64,000 bases of DNA from Taxawa tesnikishii (nom. ined.). Taxonomy: Eukaryota; Ascomycota; Dothideomycetes; Dothideales. Shown piece after piece: positions 45,708 through 58,426 of this stretch. The number at the start of each line of letters is the position of its first letter. Position 1 is the stretch's first letter. The notes beneath the pieces are model-generated. The model saw nothing but the letters and a program-made list of their open reading frames with translations, was not told the DNA's origin and did no database searches. Location: assembly GCA_030247885.1 (NCBI GenBank), contig JAPDRO010000021.1, positions 558,001 through 622,000 of the forward strand. Direction: 5' to 3'. The position numbers and the translations under genes are program-made.

Positions 45708-47059
45708 GCGAATCCCCTTGCCGGAACTCTTTGCTATCATTCAAAGGCAATAACGCTCCTGTCCGTCACCGGCTGCCTGTTGTTGGTCCTTGTGTCTGTC
45801 TGCGCGCAGGCACCCGGCCCCGTAAACACAGACCCAGATTGTGGAACTGGCTCCTATGCGTTATTCGGCTCCACATACTATTACTCATCCAGCGACACGG
45901 ACGACGTAGGCATCACCCTTCAGTCCCTGGGGCCCTGTGACCCGGGATCCTACGGTGCGGTTACACTTGTGACACCGATTGGCACAATCGAGTGTGGCTA
46001 TTTACTCCAAGACGGCCAGTCGCACCTCGTTAGCTGCCCTGACTTTCCCAGAGGCAGTGCTCCCGAAGGATCGTATGAGTTTCGAGTCGTCTACGTTTAC
46101 GACAACTACCGCTACTTCGACTTCTCTATCACCCATAAGCAAGTCACAATCACGGCAGCAACACCGACCAGCACGGTCACCACCACGCCGACAAGCACAG
46201 AAACGGCTACCACTACGACCACGCCCCACTGACACGCAAACCACTCAAGCCACGGTGACCACTCCAGCTGCGACTAGTATCAAGACTGTTACTACGTTTC
46301 TACCTCGTACGACCGTTACGACAACCAAGACTGTTGCCTTCTCAAAGATCATCAAGAAGTACTCCGTTACCACAACGACAACCACGAGCACAGCACCGTG
46401 CTCCTCCGCCACTCTCACGCCATGTCCGACGAGGAAAGGCGCGGCCAAGCGATCATTAACCATGCTACTAGGAAGAGCTGTGGTGGGACAACACCTGCGC
46501 AAACGCGACACCCCAAATAATGGTGAAGGCATCGATGGCGATGGTCCACTGACTACCACTACAACACCAGATGCGGCAATCGCAACGGAAACTGCAGCTG
46601 TAAGTCTCCTTATCTCATTCCCCATCATCGATCTGTGTCATTGGTGTTGGCGCAATGATGAGTCTCGTCGTTGTGGCTAAGCTGATTTTGCTTGCTCGCA
46701 GGCAACAACCACTACGGCCACTGTAACTGCGACTGCTGCTGACACGACAACCACTATTCCCGGTAACCCTCCAACGGTCACTATAGCAAGGCAAGTCGCT
46801 AAATCTGCACTCCCCAGCCTGCGTCTTTTCGCGCCCTGCGTACTCGCTAATTGTCTCATTGCGTGTTCTATAACGCCTTGCTCCATATGCTAATAGGTTC
46901 AGTAGCGGCACGGCAAGCTCTACTACAACGACGACCCTTCCACGGAGGACTAGGACGAAAACGCGTTATACATATACAGTTGTAACTGCAACTACAACTC
47001 AAGTCATCACTTTTACTCAGAAGGTGGCAACGACGCCCCCTGCAAAAAGTGGATTGTAG
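45708..47059 (+). CDS. Thr-rich secreted or wall-type protein, start uncertain
   Basis: The open frame contains a hydrophobic leader (LLSVTGCLLLVLVSVCAQA) like a signal peptide, then a domain with paired cysteines (DPDCGTGSYALFGSTYYYSS, LGPCDPGSYGAVTLV, SHLVSCPDFPRG), then long Thr/Pro tracts typical of fungal wall or adhesin-like proteins. No in-frame ATG precedes the leader; an ATG at 45652 is in another frame. The frame breaks near 46226, and here one base too many or two too few is needed, unlike the other breaks in the window. Introns fit 46600-46701 (GTAAGT...TCGCAG) and 46791-46896, which would be GC-AG. The end is TTPPAKSGL. It may be a decaying gene. Confidence 0.45.
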
Positions 47060-47432
47060 GAAGCCCATAAAGCGAGCAATGGGCGCAGTAGACGACCGGT
47101 TATGCTATGTTCTAAGGGAGCGTATAGTTTAGTGTCTGACGGATAGGAAAGGATCTACAATATAAGGGAGATTCTATCGCAAGTCTTTGTGCCAAACGGT
47201 ATGAAGGGCGTATACCGGCCTCTTGCCCCTTGCCCTATCACCCTCTCTTATCACTGCCTTGAATCCTTCCTAGGTACTATCAACGCCGTCATTCCCTAGC
47301 GCGCGATGACTCGCAAATCATACACCCCACTACTAAAGTCCCGACTACTACTATCGCTAAAACTAACAGAATTCTTGGTCTATTAGAGCAGAATGATAAG
47401 ATTAATTACGCTCCTAATACACCACTATTATC
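47060..47432. other. intergenic, convergent
   Basis: 3' space of the Thr-rich gene and the Zn2Cys6 regulator. Nothing recognised. Confidence 0.4.
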
Positions 47433-50400
47433 TTAAAATGGCTCATAGATGCCCCATGAACTATTAGTGTTTGCCTCGTTCGTCGATGCTCTCAGGAAGT
47501 CTATCACCGAATCAACCGACGAGATTTCACCACCCACCGAGAGAGTGAAATCTTCTAGAATATCTGGATCGTAAAGATTTGCAAGAGCATCCGCCTTCTC
47601 CCATCCAGGAAGGGAACGGTTCAAAATTTCTGTGAGGGAGTCCTGCACCCAAGGATCGTTGTCAGGTAAATTCTCACCTGGGGCGAGGGACAGGTCTGGA
47701 GCCAGGGGCTGCTCCAAACCTTCTCCTTGCTGTGCATCCGACAGGTGTTTCTTCGCAACCATGAGCATCTCCTTCGTCAACTCGGCACATCGTCGTGAGA
47801 CGACGACGTGTTTCATGGCAGTAAAGATTTCCAAACTCTTTTCAACATCGGTAAGAAGCTCCTCTCCGGTAACCTTGGCAAAGTCCATTAGCACGAGATA
47901 GAGGATGATCATGCTAGCGTAAAGGGTGTAGGTCGCGCAGTACCACCTATGGAAAAGTCAGCGCTTGCGACACAAAAAGATGACGGACATACCAGGTACG
48001 AAGGTATATTCTGTTGACAAACGCATTGTGTATGAGCTGTATTGTCTTCCGTGCTGCATCAAGACAGATGTCGACGTGGTCAGAGAATTCAGATGAATGC
48101 TGACTGGGACTTGACGCAACTATGAACGGGCGATTGATCAGAATTTGAGCATTGTAGAAGCCTGGTACATCAGTCATAGCAACTACGTTGGGGGTTTTCC
48201 GCTTACGCATCTTCAAAACCAACTTCTGCTTATAAGCCCATTCGGCATCATTCAAGGAATCGATGTCCAAGTTCAAGAAGCGAGGTAGATCTGCTTTCCA
48301 GTTGTTGAGCTCATCGTTGAGTTTGAGGCTGATTTGAGACATTTCCTTCGTGGGGTGCTCTCTTGACTTGCAATAGATGTCGTAGGAAGCCTTCTTGAGA
48401 ATCCGTGCAAGATCCACCATCACAGGAATGATAGCAAGCTCATGACTTTGAACGTCTTCTGACTAATCGGAGTCAGTCCTCTTGAGATGACGTATGTTTC
48501 TGATAGGCTTACACTCCATTGCGGTATTGGTAGAGGGTAATACTCGGGAGGCATAAGAGAGTCGAGCCGTCCTGACGAACAACACATCTCACTACAAGTT
48601 TGTTAGCTCAGGAGAACTGGCCAACTCCAAGCCTGTGAGTCTGACACTTCATGCGAATATATGCACCTATAGATTTGTTAGTCAAAAGTTTCTCGAGCGG
48701 GCGATCGCTCAATGCAGGGGATCATGGCAGCCGCGCCTTCCAGAGAATGGGACATACCACCATGTCCTTTTCGCCTCCGCCGTACGTGTGATTCGAGAGC
48801 CGTTGGCCAATCCTATCGCTATCGCGGTCCGCACAGCGTTCCCACTGTACATGTAGCATGCGTGTGGCTTGAGCGCATTCTGGCAAAACACCATCTACAC
48901 CTGAACGTCAGCATCATCACTCAATCGAGCAGAGAAGACCAACCATCAAGAACAAAGCTTGGCAAGATTCCAGCGAAGATATCTCCATCATGTCGCCTAA
49001 AGCTCGCTTCGCCAACATAAAATATAAGCTTGCCCATTCTAACGAAGTTCTTTCCGTGGATGTCCCATGCCGTTCGCCCCTTGCTGGGCTCTGGTAGTAT
49101 CTCGCTAGAGACGAGGTTTGGTCGACCCCACTGTTGATGGCTCCCAGCGCTACGACAGCATAGTACAACGCAAGGAACTGCGACTGGCAACCAGACGGAG
49201 GTGGTTTGGATTGGGTGGGTTGTAGCCGTCTGGCGCACTGGGCTTTGAAGGTCTTCTTATCAAGTATAGGGTGAATATAGTGCATGTTGATGAAATACGC
49301 CTCGATAAAGACTTCTTCAACTTGTGTTGCACAATGACTTTCGAAACGCTCCTGCGGAAGTATTGCGGATGGCATATACCTCAGAGCTGGTGTCGATGTC
49401 GGAGCCTCCGGAGCGGATGCGTCGCTACTCCTCTGCGAGGGCTCGGGCTGACTGAGCCTATCATCTGAGGAGGCGATTGTTGCACGGAACGTGTCCTTGC
49501 TACCCTGATCTGGAATTCTTGCCCGGTCCGCGGGTGAATGATAATCAGTGCTATACATCAAGTCCACAAGAGAAGACTGCTTGTCATTGATATGTAGAAG
49601 TTCGGAGCTGGCATCACGCGACAGCGGAGCTTCGTTCCCTGCGGCCGCAAACTCTTCGTTGTGAGATAACGTTGTGGCGCGCTTGCGAGCCTTTGAGAAC
49701 AACCTAGCAAGGAATGCCAGATTCGACGACCCACCATAGAACTCAGTGCCGCTCGTATGGGTGTTGATCCCGTCAAGTCTAGGTGTACCTAGGTTGCTAG
49801 CCTGGCCTGTGTGTAGACAGTTATCAGTATTGTAGCGCGCGGGAGACTCTGACTGATCTCCTGTGCCATCTTGCATTGGTAGATACGCAATTTGTTCACG
49901 ATCCCAGGCTGTGTGATGCTCATCCTGAGGATTGCTGGCCTCCCTTCTTGCCAACTCATGTCTATCCGAAACCGGGTTATCTGAGGTGATCTGGCCGTTG
50001 TCATTGTTGTGAATTACTACAGCCTCGGTGATCTGTGACTTGGGTTGAAGTTGACGGGCTGGGTGCGGTGGTTGGGATCTTCCTTTCGGGCTGCTTCATC
50101 ATCAATCAACTTTGTGTCCGCCAAAGCCGATCGCCTTGGTACTGCAAAGGCATTCCGAGGATATTGAACACTCTGGACATTTCCAAAGACAACCTGTGCG
50201 GCACATACCTCCTTGCTGCTGAGACCACTGCAACGTCTCCTTTTTGGTCTTTCGACGACGCCCAGTGTCGCTTGTGCGGTAGATGCACTCGAGAGAGTAG
50301 TCTATTGACAGAAGAGTAAGTCCATATTCGAGAAGCTGTAGCAAATCCAATCGGATGTCATCCTCTAGAGGGAGCAAGCGTACATGCGCAGTGAGAACAT

Positions 50401-50731
50401 GGACACCTCTGATCACACTAGACAATGAGTCAGTCGTCGAAGGTAACGATTTTCATAACGCAGGGATGCGCGGACAGAGCGTGAGGCGTTGCCTCTTGAC
50501 TCCACCCAACGAGCAGTCAATGACCACGGGAAGGTATAGACGATAGAAGATGGAGAGCTATACCTTTGTCTTGCGATCACGACACATCTCGCAAGCACGA
50601 CTCGCGCGTGGGCGGCGTTTGACCGGGATGACCGGGCCATTCTCGGAGCGTCCGTTGTTCGAGAAGGGTGCCGGGTGGCGGTCGGAGCTGCTAAGAGGCC
50701 CAGAAGACGCGAGGGGATATGGAGAAGTCAT
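47433..50731 (-). CDS. Zn2Cys6 transcription factor with fungal-specific regulatory domain
   Basis: Nuclear DNA-binding regulator. Exon 1 (50564-50731) starts MTSPYPLASSGPLSSSD and carries ACEMCRDRKTK. A 34 nt exon (50384-50417) adds CDQRCPCSHCA and the exon from 50301 adds YYSLECIYRTSDTGRRRK. Together they give C-x2-C-x6-C-x5-C-x2-C-x6-C, a complete binuclear cluster. The middle-homology domain follows: EVFIEAYFINMHYIHPILDK, LALYYAVVALGAINSG, LKPHACYMYSGNAVRTAIAI, then TWW joined to a 21 nt exon (48646-48666, CIYSHEV) and EMCCSSGRLDSLMPPEYYPL. The end is NTNSSWGIYEPF. About nine exons; the join near 50.1-50.2 kb is not fully resolved. The regulated genes are unknown. Confidence 0.85.
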
Positions 50732-51221
50732 TGTCGCCAGTAGGTCCAGGTGGCCGGTATGGTCACACTTGATGATTTCGAATCCGACGGAAGACTGGGA
50801 AACATGGATGTAAAACCCGAGAGTTCATCTCGGGTTCTTGACGAAGTCGAGGGCGGACCGAGGTTACCCCGCACCGTTGGAGATTACGCATCCCCAGTGC
50901 GTTGAACGGAATTCAACCTTAATCACAAGTACGGGTGATGGTACAACGAGCGACTGAAAGGCTTGACTAAAGCTTGACGTTCGCAATACTTGGTTTAGTA
51001 CTTCTGATGTATGTCGAATCTCAGAACACCACACGCATGGCAAACTCCCCGCTCGGGATGTAGTGCTTTGCGGTGTCCTGTGATCGAACTATAGGACTAA
51101 CCCATGTTCTTGTCTGTCTCGGCGGGCTTGTGGCAGGTTCCAGCGATGAGCGAGAGCGAAAAGTAAATTGCGACTCGTGACTAGCTACGGCCGAGCTGAG
51201 ATGAACGTGCTTTCCATCACT
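50732..51221. promoter_or_regulatory. promoter region of the Zn2Cys6 regulator
   Basis: 490 bp to the end of the dead oxidoreductase gene. It contains one ATCCGACGGAA word near 50783, also seen at other places in the accessory block. No gene. Confidence 0.35.
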
Positions 51222-52194
51222 CTATATCTTAACGATGAGCTTTCCGGTCGTCTGCTGGCCAGTTGGCTCGTCTTGAGCGTCGGACAACGAGTCCAGGGTG
51301 TATTGACTCTTTAGTGGTACACACACTACCCGTCTGCCAACCAGATCGAGCAACTGCTAACCGCTCTCCATGAACTCCTCTCGATCCTCAACATACTGTG
51401 CAAGTGTCGGACGGACGAGTTTGACGTTTTTTTGCTCAGATCAAGGATTACAAACTCCTCCACAGGCCCGCTACTATTGCCGTACGAAACAAACGTGCCT
51501 TTTCTCCGTGTAGCAGCGAGGTTAGTCTTAAAAGTCGACTTTCCTATACTGCTCAACACTACGTGACAGCCTTTTCCGTCTGTGAATCCCATCACTTCTG
51601 ACAACACGTCCTGCTCTTTGTAGATAATGACATAGTCACATCCGTGCTGTGTGGCGATCTTTGCCTTTCGTGCCGTCGACACAGTGCCAATCACAGTGGC
51701 ACCCAGGTGTTTGCGCATCTGGACCAACAGTCCTCCCGTCACCCTAGTAGCCGCCTAAATTAGTATCACCTGGCCTCTTTTCACTCTGTGTGAATCCTAC
51801 ACTATGGTCCATGTAGTGAGACCCTGGAGCATGCAAGCTACTCCAAGCTAAGTTGAAACTAAAGCGAGTAGCTTTAGAACCGAGCTTGCTCGAGTAGCAA
51901 CATATTGTGCTATGGTTCCCTGTGCGAAAACTGCTACGGAGTTCCCTATCTCCAGATTGAATGACTCGGGTATAGTAGCGCCTAACTAGACGATGATTCC
52001 GGATTACTCTCTTCCCGCAGTCGCCGGCAGGGGAATCTTGTGTAGCCCACCTCGCTAATACATGTCCACGAAATGGACGCCGGGGTATTCAATTTGACTA
52101 AGACTTCGTCTTCCTTAAGAGTCGGGACGGGAACGTCCTCCTCCATTTGGAGGACCGATGAATCGCCTGTAGTATGGCAGCGAACTGCCTTCAT
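51222..52194 (-). pseudogene. dead quinone oxidoreductase (zeta-crystallin type, MDR family)
   Basis: The original enzyme would reduce quinones with NADPH. It starts MKAVRCHTTGDSSVLQMEED and shows GNSVAVFAQGTIAQYV, GGLLVQMRKHLGATVIGTVS, DVLSEVMGFTDGKGCHVV and ATRRKGTFVSYGNSSGPVEE; the end is TGKLIVKI. About 324 codons, normal length, if two homopolymer deficits (C4 near 52097, A7 near 51427-51433 as T7) are allowed for. The remaining frame still contains roughly six in-frame TAG/TAA codons. Two are at family Gln/Glu positions (in the STQLG-like and LIQAA-like segments), as expected from C-to-T change at CA. It lies 0.45 kb from the AT-rich block, so RIP leakage is likely. Confidence 0.8.
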
Positions 52195-52639
52195 GGTTCT
52201 AGGAGCTGACTCCGTTGTGATGCGCCGTAAGGGTTTCAGGTCGTCCCGCCGATTGGCTGCTTCTTTTGATCCTTGGTGAGAGAGACTTTCGTGTGGTCCA
52301 ACGAGGCATTTGCAGTTCTTTTTCAGTCAAGCATCACAAAACCTCCCATAGTGCAAAGTGCAAAAGGAGCAGTTCCGGAATTGTTTCATATATAGGTACT
52401 AAATTCATACGTTCAAAGTTGTCATAGACTGTGGAATATTGGCGACCACAAACCCGGGATCGCTCAACGCACGCGATGAAGCCTCATCAGGATCAAATGA
52501 TCTGAACAAGTTCCGTCGGAAGATCCAAGTCGCCGGATCCAGGATCCAGTTTACTGGGCGTCCGGCTTGGCAGGGCTATAGGGTTTATCAAGCGCTATGG
52601 AATCGCGCAATACTAGTACTATCCTCGGTTTGTAGCGTA
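52195..52639. other. boundary segment of normal composition
   Basis: Contains the former promoter of the dead oxidoreductase and, on the plus strand, a 70-codon frame (52439-52651) of no known family. The base composition changes abruptly at about 52640. Confidence 0.4.
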
Positions 52640-52935
52640 TTTTACTATTAGTAAGTAACCTTTTAGCGCTAAAGATTATTATAATTTAATTCTTAAAAAT
52701 ATATATATATATATTAGTTTTATATATTAATATACTAAGTACTTTAATTAAATATATAATTATACTAAAGATAACCTTAAAACATTATTTATAATATTAA
52801 GTCTTTACTTTTTATAAATAACTATATTATCTTATAAGTTATAAACTTAATTATAATAATTAAATTAAAGTAATTAGTTAAATATATAAACTTTTAATAA
52901 AAGTATTTTTAAAGTATTAACTTTTAATATAAATA

Positions 52936-53102
52936 TAGTTAAACTAAGTACTTAACTATAACCGAATATATAGTAAAACTAACTATAACTTATTAATTAA
53001 TTAAGTTATTTATAATAGTAACTAAAAGATAAAGAAATTCTTTACTTAATTTAATAAGTTATATAACTATCTATTTAGACTAGGTAGCTATTATCTTATA
53101 AT
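52936..53102 (-). repeat. LTR (3' in reading direction of the element)
   Basis: Direct repeat partner of 58260-58426; both begin TAGTTAAACTAAGTACTTAA and end TATTATCTTATAAT on the plus strand. Confidence 0.88.
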
Positions 53103-56100
53103 ACTCCTCCTTAGTTAAATTAGTCCTCTTTAGATAGTCTAAGTTAATTAATAAACCTCTAGAAATACTAACTTTAAAGAGACTTTATAAAGCTATTAGT
53201 AATTATCTCCTATATACTAATAAAGTTAATATTAATTCTCTTTCTCTTATATAGATCTTTAATATAATAATAGGCTATATTAATATGCTTTAATCTATTA
53301 TAAGTATACGTATCTTAAATAAGAGAGAAAGTAACTTAGTTATTTCCTTTAAGTATAATAGGTAATTTAATAGTAAACTTTAGCTTCTTTTAAACTATTA
53401 GCTTAAAAGAGTCGCTACTAATAAGGTACTAATAGCTTATATCTCTTAAGAGTAGTATAAGTTATTATAATTACTTTAAGTAAGTATATATTACTATATA
53501 TTTAATATCTATAGTAGAAGTTACTATTAACTTTTACTTCTTACTTATTTAGCTAATTAGCCCTCTTTTAAGTATAAACATATTACTAAGGATAAAAATC
53601 CTATCTTATTTATCTATTATATAGTTAAAGTTAAAAAAGCTAGTTAGATATTAGTTTTAATATACTCTTAAAATAATTACTAAGTTAATATTTAATCTTA
53701 AGTACCTTAAGATTCCCTTAGCTACCTTAGTATAAAACTCTACTAGATCTATAAGGTATTAACTTAGTTTACTTAAGGCGAAGGTAATATTAGGCCTTAT
53801 TAAAATACTAAGGTAAACTATCTTTTTAATTAGATATTAGTACTCTCTTTAGTTTACTCTTATATCTTAAAGTCTAGCTAGTCTTAGTATATTATAGTTA
53901 TTTAATAGTACCTTTACTAGGTAAGCTTTATCTTTCTCTATATTATATTCGGTAAGAATGTCTTTAATATAATAAGACTAGTCTATTTTAATTATTTTAG
54001 CTTCCTTATTCCTTATAATTCTTACTTTAAAGATAAAGTTAATTTTTCCTAGGTCCTTAATTTTAAAGATAAAAGTAAAAGCCTCTTTAAACTATAGAAT
54101 ATTATTAATGTCCTTATATACTACTTAGATATTATCTACGTAAATAAGGAGAAGTATCTTCCTTTCTAAGTAAATTAAAAGATACGAGTTTACCTTACTT
54201 TAAATAAAGCTTAGCTTTTAAAGCTATAGTATATAGTTCTAGTTCTAGTTTCTTACTACTTACTTAAGACTATATAGACTCCTAAGAACCTTAAGTACTT
54301 AGCTAAGGGCGAGATTAATACTAGGTAGAAGTACTATATAAATCTCTTCCTTTAAGAACAACTTAGTAAAGGCATTATTAACGTCTACTTAATAGTACTT
54401 TAAATCCTCGATTATAATAATAGTTAGAAAGACTCTTAAGGTATTATACTTTAAGGTAAGAGTAAAAGTATATTTAAAATTAACACCGTACTTTTAAGAG
54501 AATCCTCTTACTACTAGCTTAGCCTTTAGCTTATTTAGAGATTTATTTAAGTTAAACTTAATATCGAAAACTTATTTACTTAATACGATATTATACTCCT
54601 TTAGTAGGGTAGCTATTTTAAACGTTACGTTTACTTATAAAGTATTTAGCTCCTTCTTAATAGCTTCCTTTTAGAGTTCTCCCTAAATAGAGTTATAAAT
54701 AGCTTTTAAATAAGTTTACGGAATTAAAATATTTATCTTACCTTTTACTATAAAAGTAAACTCTTCCTCTACTTAATTAACCTTAGAAAGAGCGATAACT
54801 TAATTTTATTCTTCTTTTATAAGTAGAGTTATAAGAGCCTTAAAAATCTTAGTTAACTTATAGTTAATTTTTAACTTATCTTTATCGAGATCTCCTCTTA
54901 TTTTCTTAAGTATTAAGATTTCGACGTAAGAAAAGACTTTCTTTAGTAAAACTAGGGTAGGAATCTTAACGTAAGAAAATACGGTTTTTAGCTAAGTTAA
55001 AATAACTATTTCTCGCTCCTCTTATTATAGTTCTTTTAATAGAGACTCCTCCTACTAGGTTATATAAAACTCCTTTTAATCTATAGTCTTAAGAAGCTCC
55101 TCCTACTATAGTATATCCTTATAAATACTTAGTATAGGCTTTATTAGCTACCTCCTTAGTCTACTAATTAGCTTCCTTTAAGGTACTATATTTAAAGTAA
55201 ATCTAATAAGTATATTAAGTTTAATATTTCCTTTCTTTTTATCCTTAAAGAACTTAACTACTCTACTTATAATTATCTTTCTTATATCTAGTACTTAGAG
55301 CTTCTATTACTTAGTAGTACCTTTAATATAGCTTATAAAGACTTTAACTTTACTTTTATTTATTAGCTTATTTTATCTTAAGAATAAAGGTAAAGATTTT
55401 AAGTTTATATAAGTAATAACTTTATAACTCTAGACTCTAATATAGTCGATTAATAAAGTAATTTTAGTAAAAGCTTCCTTAAAACTAAGCTATTTACTAT
55501 TAATAACTAGTCCGTTAGATATAAGGTTTTTAAGGTAAATATTAGTTTATATTACCTCGAACTAAAACTCGTTTAGTAGCCCTACGTCCTTAAGTATTAC
55601 CTTTATATTAAACTCTATAGTCTAGTTACTTCTTTTAATAACTCTATTTTATAAAGATATTTAAGTAATAGTAAACTATAGTTAGACTCCCTCTTATTTC
55701 TTTTACTCTTAAAAGACTTCCTTTAACTTAGGAGTATTATTACTTTTAATAGCCTTAAGCTTAGCTTTACCTTAGAGTTTTACCTTCTTCTTTTATTACT
55801 AAAGGTAAGTAGGAACTTTATCCCTAGTCCTTAGTCTATAGATTTAGGCTTTCCTTAAGTAGTTATTTATAATAAGAAGGAATATAATATACCCTTACTA
55901 TAATAGTTTAAATAGTTTATAAATATTTATATAAACTAAGTTAAGTACTTCTAACTTTCTTATTAAGAGAAGTCCCTTCTTATTCCTAATCTTAGTAAGC
56001 GTATAAATCTTATATTAATAGCTTTTATTAATTTAAATTAATTTAGTAAGTATTATAACTCTATATAAGTTACTAATCTTTTTAGTCCTAAGATAAGTAA

Positions 56101-57954
56101 GTCTTTTATATTATAGTTAGTATCTCTACTTTTAGGCTATATCTTTTACTAGTACCTTTTCGGGACTATTTATTAAATCTTTATATAACTCCTAGAGCTA
56201 TATAATATTTACCTTAACTTTTATCGGCAAATCCTCGAGTATATTAACTAGCTAATTACTCGGCTCTTAGAGCTATATAAATTCTACTTATTAGTAAGTA
56301 ATCTTATCTCGTAAATTTAATAAAATAGAACCCTAATAAGTACCTAATATAACTCGAAACGTATATTAATTATTTAGTAAGGTAATCTTATTTATAATAT
56401 AAATACTACCTTTATACCTTACCTTTACTATAATATTTCCTTATTTATCTTTTAAGTATATACTATCTTCGTCGAAGGTCCTATAGAGTCCGCTCTTATA
56501 TATCTTCCTTTTAGATAATAAGTTAGTTTTAAGATTAGGAATATAGAGTATCTTTAATAAAAGAATTAAGTTCTTATTTTTATTTATTATTTCTACTATA
56601 TCCTAGTAGTTTAAGAATAAAACTCTTCCTCTTATTATAATCTTTCGTCTTAGAATATCTCGGAGTAGTCCCTTAAATAACTAGAGCTAGTTAGTTATAT
56701 ATAAACTTATATTAGTATTAAAGGCCTAGCTTTAGTAAGGAACCTTACTTCTTACTTCCTTAAAGAAATAAGTAACCTCCTTAATAAGGTCTATAGACTT
56801 TTAATCTTAGCTTAATAGGTTTAACTCTATAGTCTAGGATCTACTTAAAGTTAAAGTTTCCTTAGCTTTAAAGGCTTTATACTTCCTCTTTTTTACTTTA
56901 AGCTTATTCTTTTTACTTTAAGTTTATAACTTCCTTATAGAGCTTATTAATTAGGTCTATTATATCGTTATTACTCTTCTTTAACTTAACTTAAGACTTC
57001 TTTTATTTCCTTTTATCCTTTACTATAGTCCTTATATCTTTAAAAAGAGGTAGTTTTTAGCTAGTAGTTACTATTATAAAGATAATACTTAACTTAATTT
57101 AGTAACTAGAATTTCCTTTTATTAGACGTCTTTTATTATTAATACCTTTTAGTAAGAAAAGTAAATTAGTTAGCCTTAGCCTTAAGAAAAGCTTCTTTTT
57201 CTTAAAGCTTAAGGATCGACTCTTTAATTAGTAGATTTATCTAAGTATTAATAGTATCTCTTACGATAGTATATTTATTTAGTAAAGTTTAAAGTAGCTA
57301 CTAGAGTCTCCTACTTAGCTTCTTAATAACTATTATATCTAGTTAAGTAATAGCTACCTTCTTACTTAGTTTAATTAGTTAAGTTTATACTTTATTTATA
57401 ATTGTCTCTAGGCTTATCTTATAATTAATAAAATCCTATAGGTACTACCTTATTATTATTTAAAGCTTATTTAAGTATTTATTCCTTAGCTCCTTCTATT
57501 TAGTTATAGCTATATTTAGGTCCTTAATTCGGTCTTAGTTATTCTTACTAATATAGATAGTAATTTAGTATTTAGCTTTTATATTAACTTAAATATAAGA
57601 TAAGAAGGTAAGAAGCTATATAATTATTATAAACTCTTCCTCTAGAGTTAAAGATAAAGTTATCGTCTATATACTCTCCTTTTCTTTTAATTTATTCTTA
57701 ATAATAAACTAGATATTTTCTCCTATTAACTACTCTCTTATAAGTATAAACTATCTCTTCGAATTCCCTCTTATAAGAATAGAAATAAGCCTCTTCTTAC
57801 TAAAGAATTTGTTTATTAAACTTATTATAATTATTTATATAAATTAAAACGATATAATAGAATCGAATTAGCGCGAAAGAGAAAGTAATAAGTTAGTAGA
57901 CTTTAGTATCTATAAAAGTAAAGTAGGCTTTATAATACTTAGTAAACTTATAAT

Positions 57955-58205
57955 AGTAAAGAACTTTACTTAATATAACTAGTCTTACTACTTATTATAG
58001 TCCTTTTAATTACTATACCTTATAGTACTTAGTCTTACTACCTTATAGCTCTTTTAAGTACTAGTATACTTCTATAAGTAGTCTTACTACTTTTAGTAGC
58101 TCTTTTATATATAGGAATTATATTAGTCTTACTACTTATAATAGCCCTTTTAATATAAGTATTAATTATACTAGTCTTACTACTTATTATAGCCCTTTTA
58201 AATAT
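57955..58205. repeat. tandem repeat in the leader of the Copia fossil
   Basis: About five units of 40-65 bp sharing TAGTCTTACTACTTATTATA followed by a CTTTTA word, lying between the right LTR and the gag region. It is part of the element and decayed with it. Confidence 0.75.
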
Positions 58206-58259
58206 AAAATATACTATACTTAATTAAGTAGTAAGCTATTATAAACTCGGGCTTATAAC

Positions 58260-58426
58260 TAGTTAAACTAAGTACTTAATTATAACCGAATATATAGTAA
58301 AACTAATTATAACTTATTAATTAATTAAACTATTTATAATAGTAGCTAAGAAATAAAGAAATTTCCTACTTAACTTAATAAGTTATATAACTATCTATTC
58401 GGACTAAGTAGCTATTATCTTATAAT
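58260..58426 (-). repeat. LTR (5' in reading direction of the element)
   Basis: Direct repeat partner of 52936-53102, same length. Followed on the plus strand by AAATA, which also precedes the left LTR. Confidence 0.88.

Larger units (their letters stand above)
52936..58426 (-). mobile_element. Ty1/Copia LTR retrotransposon fossil, RIP-degraded
   Basis: A 5.49 kb element bounded by two direct repeats of 167 bp, with a 5 bp AAATA on each outer side as a candidate target-site duplication (element ends uncertain by about 2 bp). Read on the minus strand, the traces run in Copia order: leader and gag near 58.2-56.8 kb, the pre-integrase/integrase region near 56.6-55.3 kb, reverse transcriptase near 54.9-53.9 kb, RNase H towards 53.3 kb. 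A stretch next to the right LTR (about 58236-58259) resembles the half-initiator-Met-tRNA primer site used by Copia elements. It is thoroughly broken, with very many breaks. The two LTRs differ at about 14 of 167 sites, all transitions, which fits RIP and makes divergence a poor clock. Age: old enough to be saturated, but LTRs and order are still readable. Confidence 0.85.
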
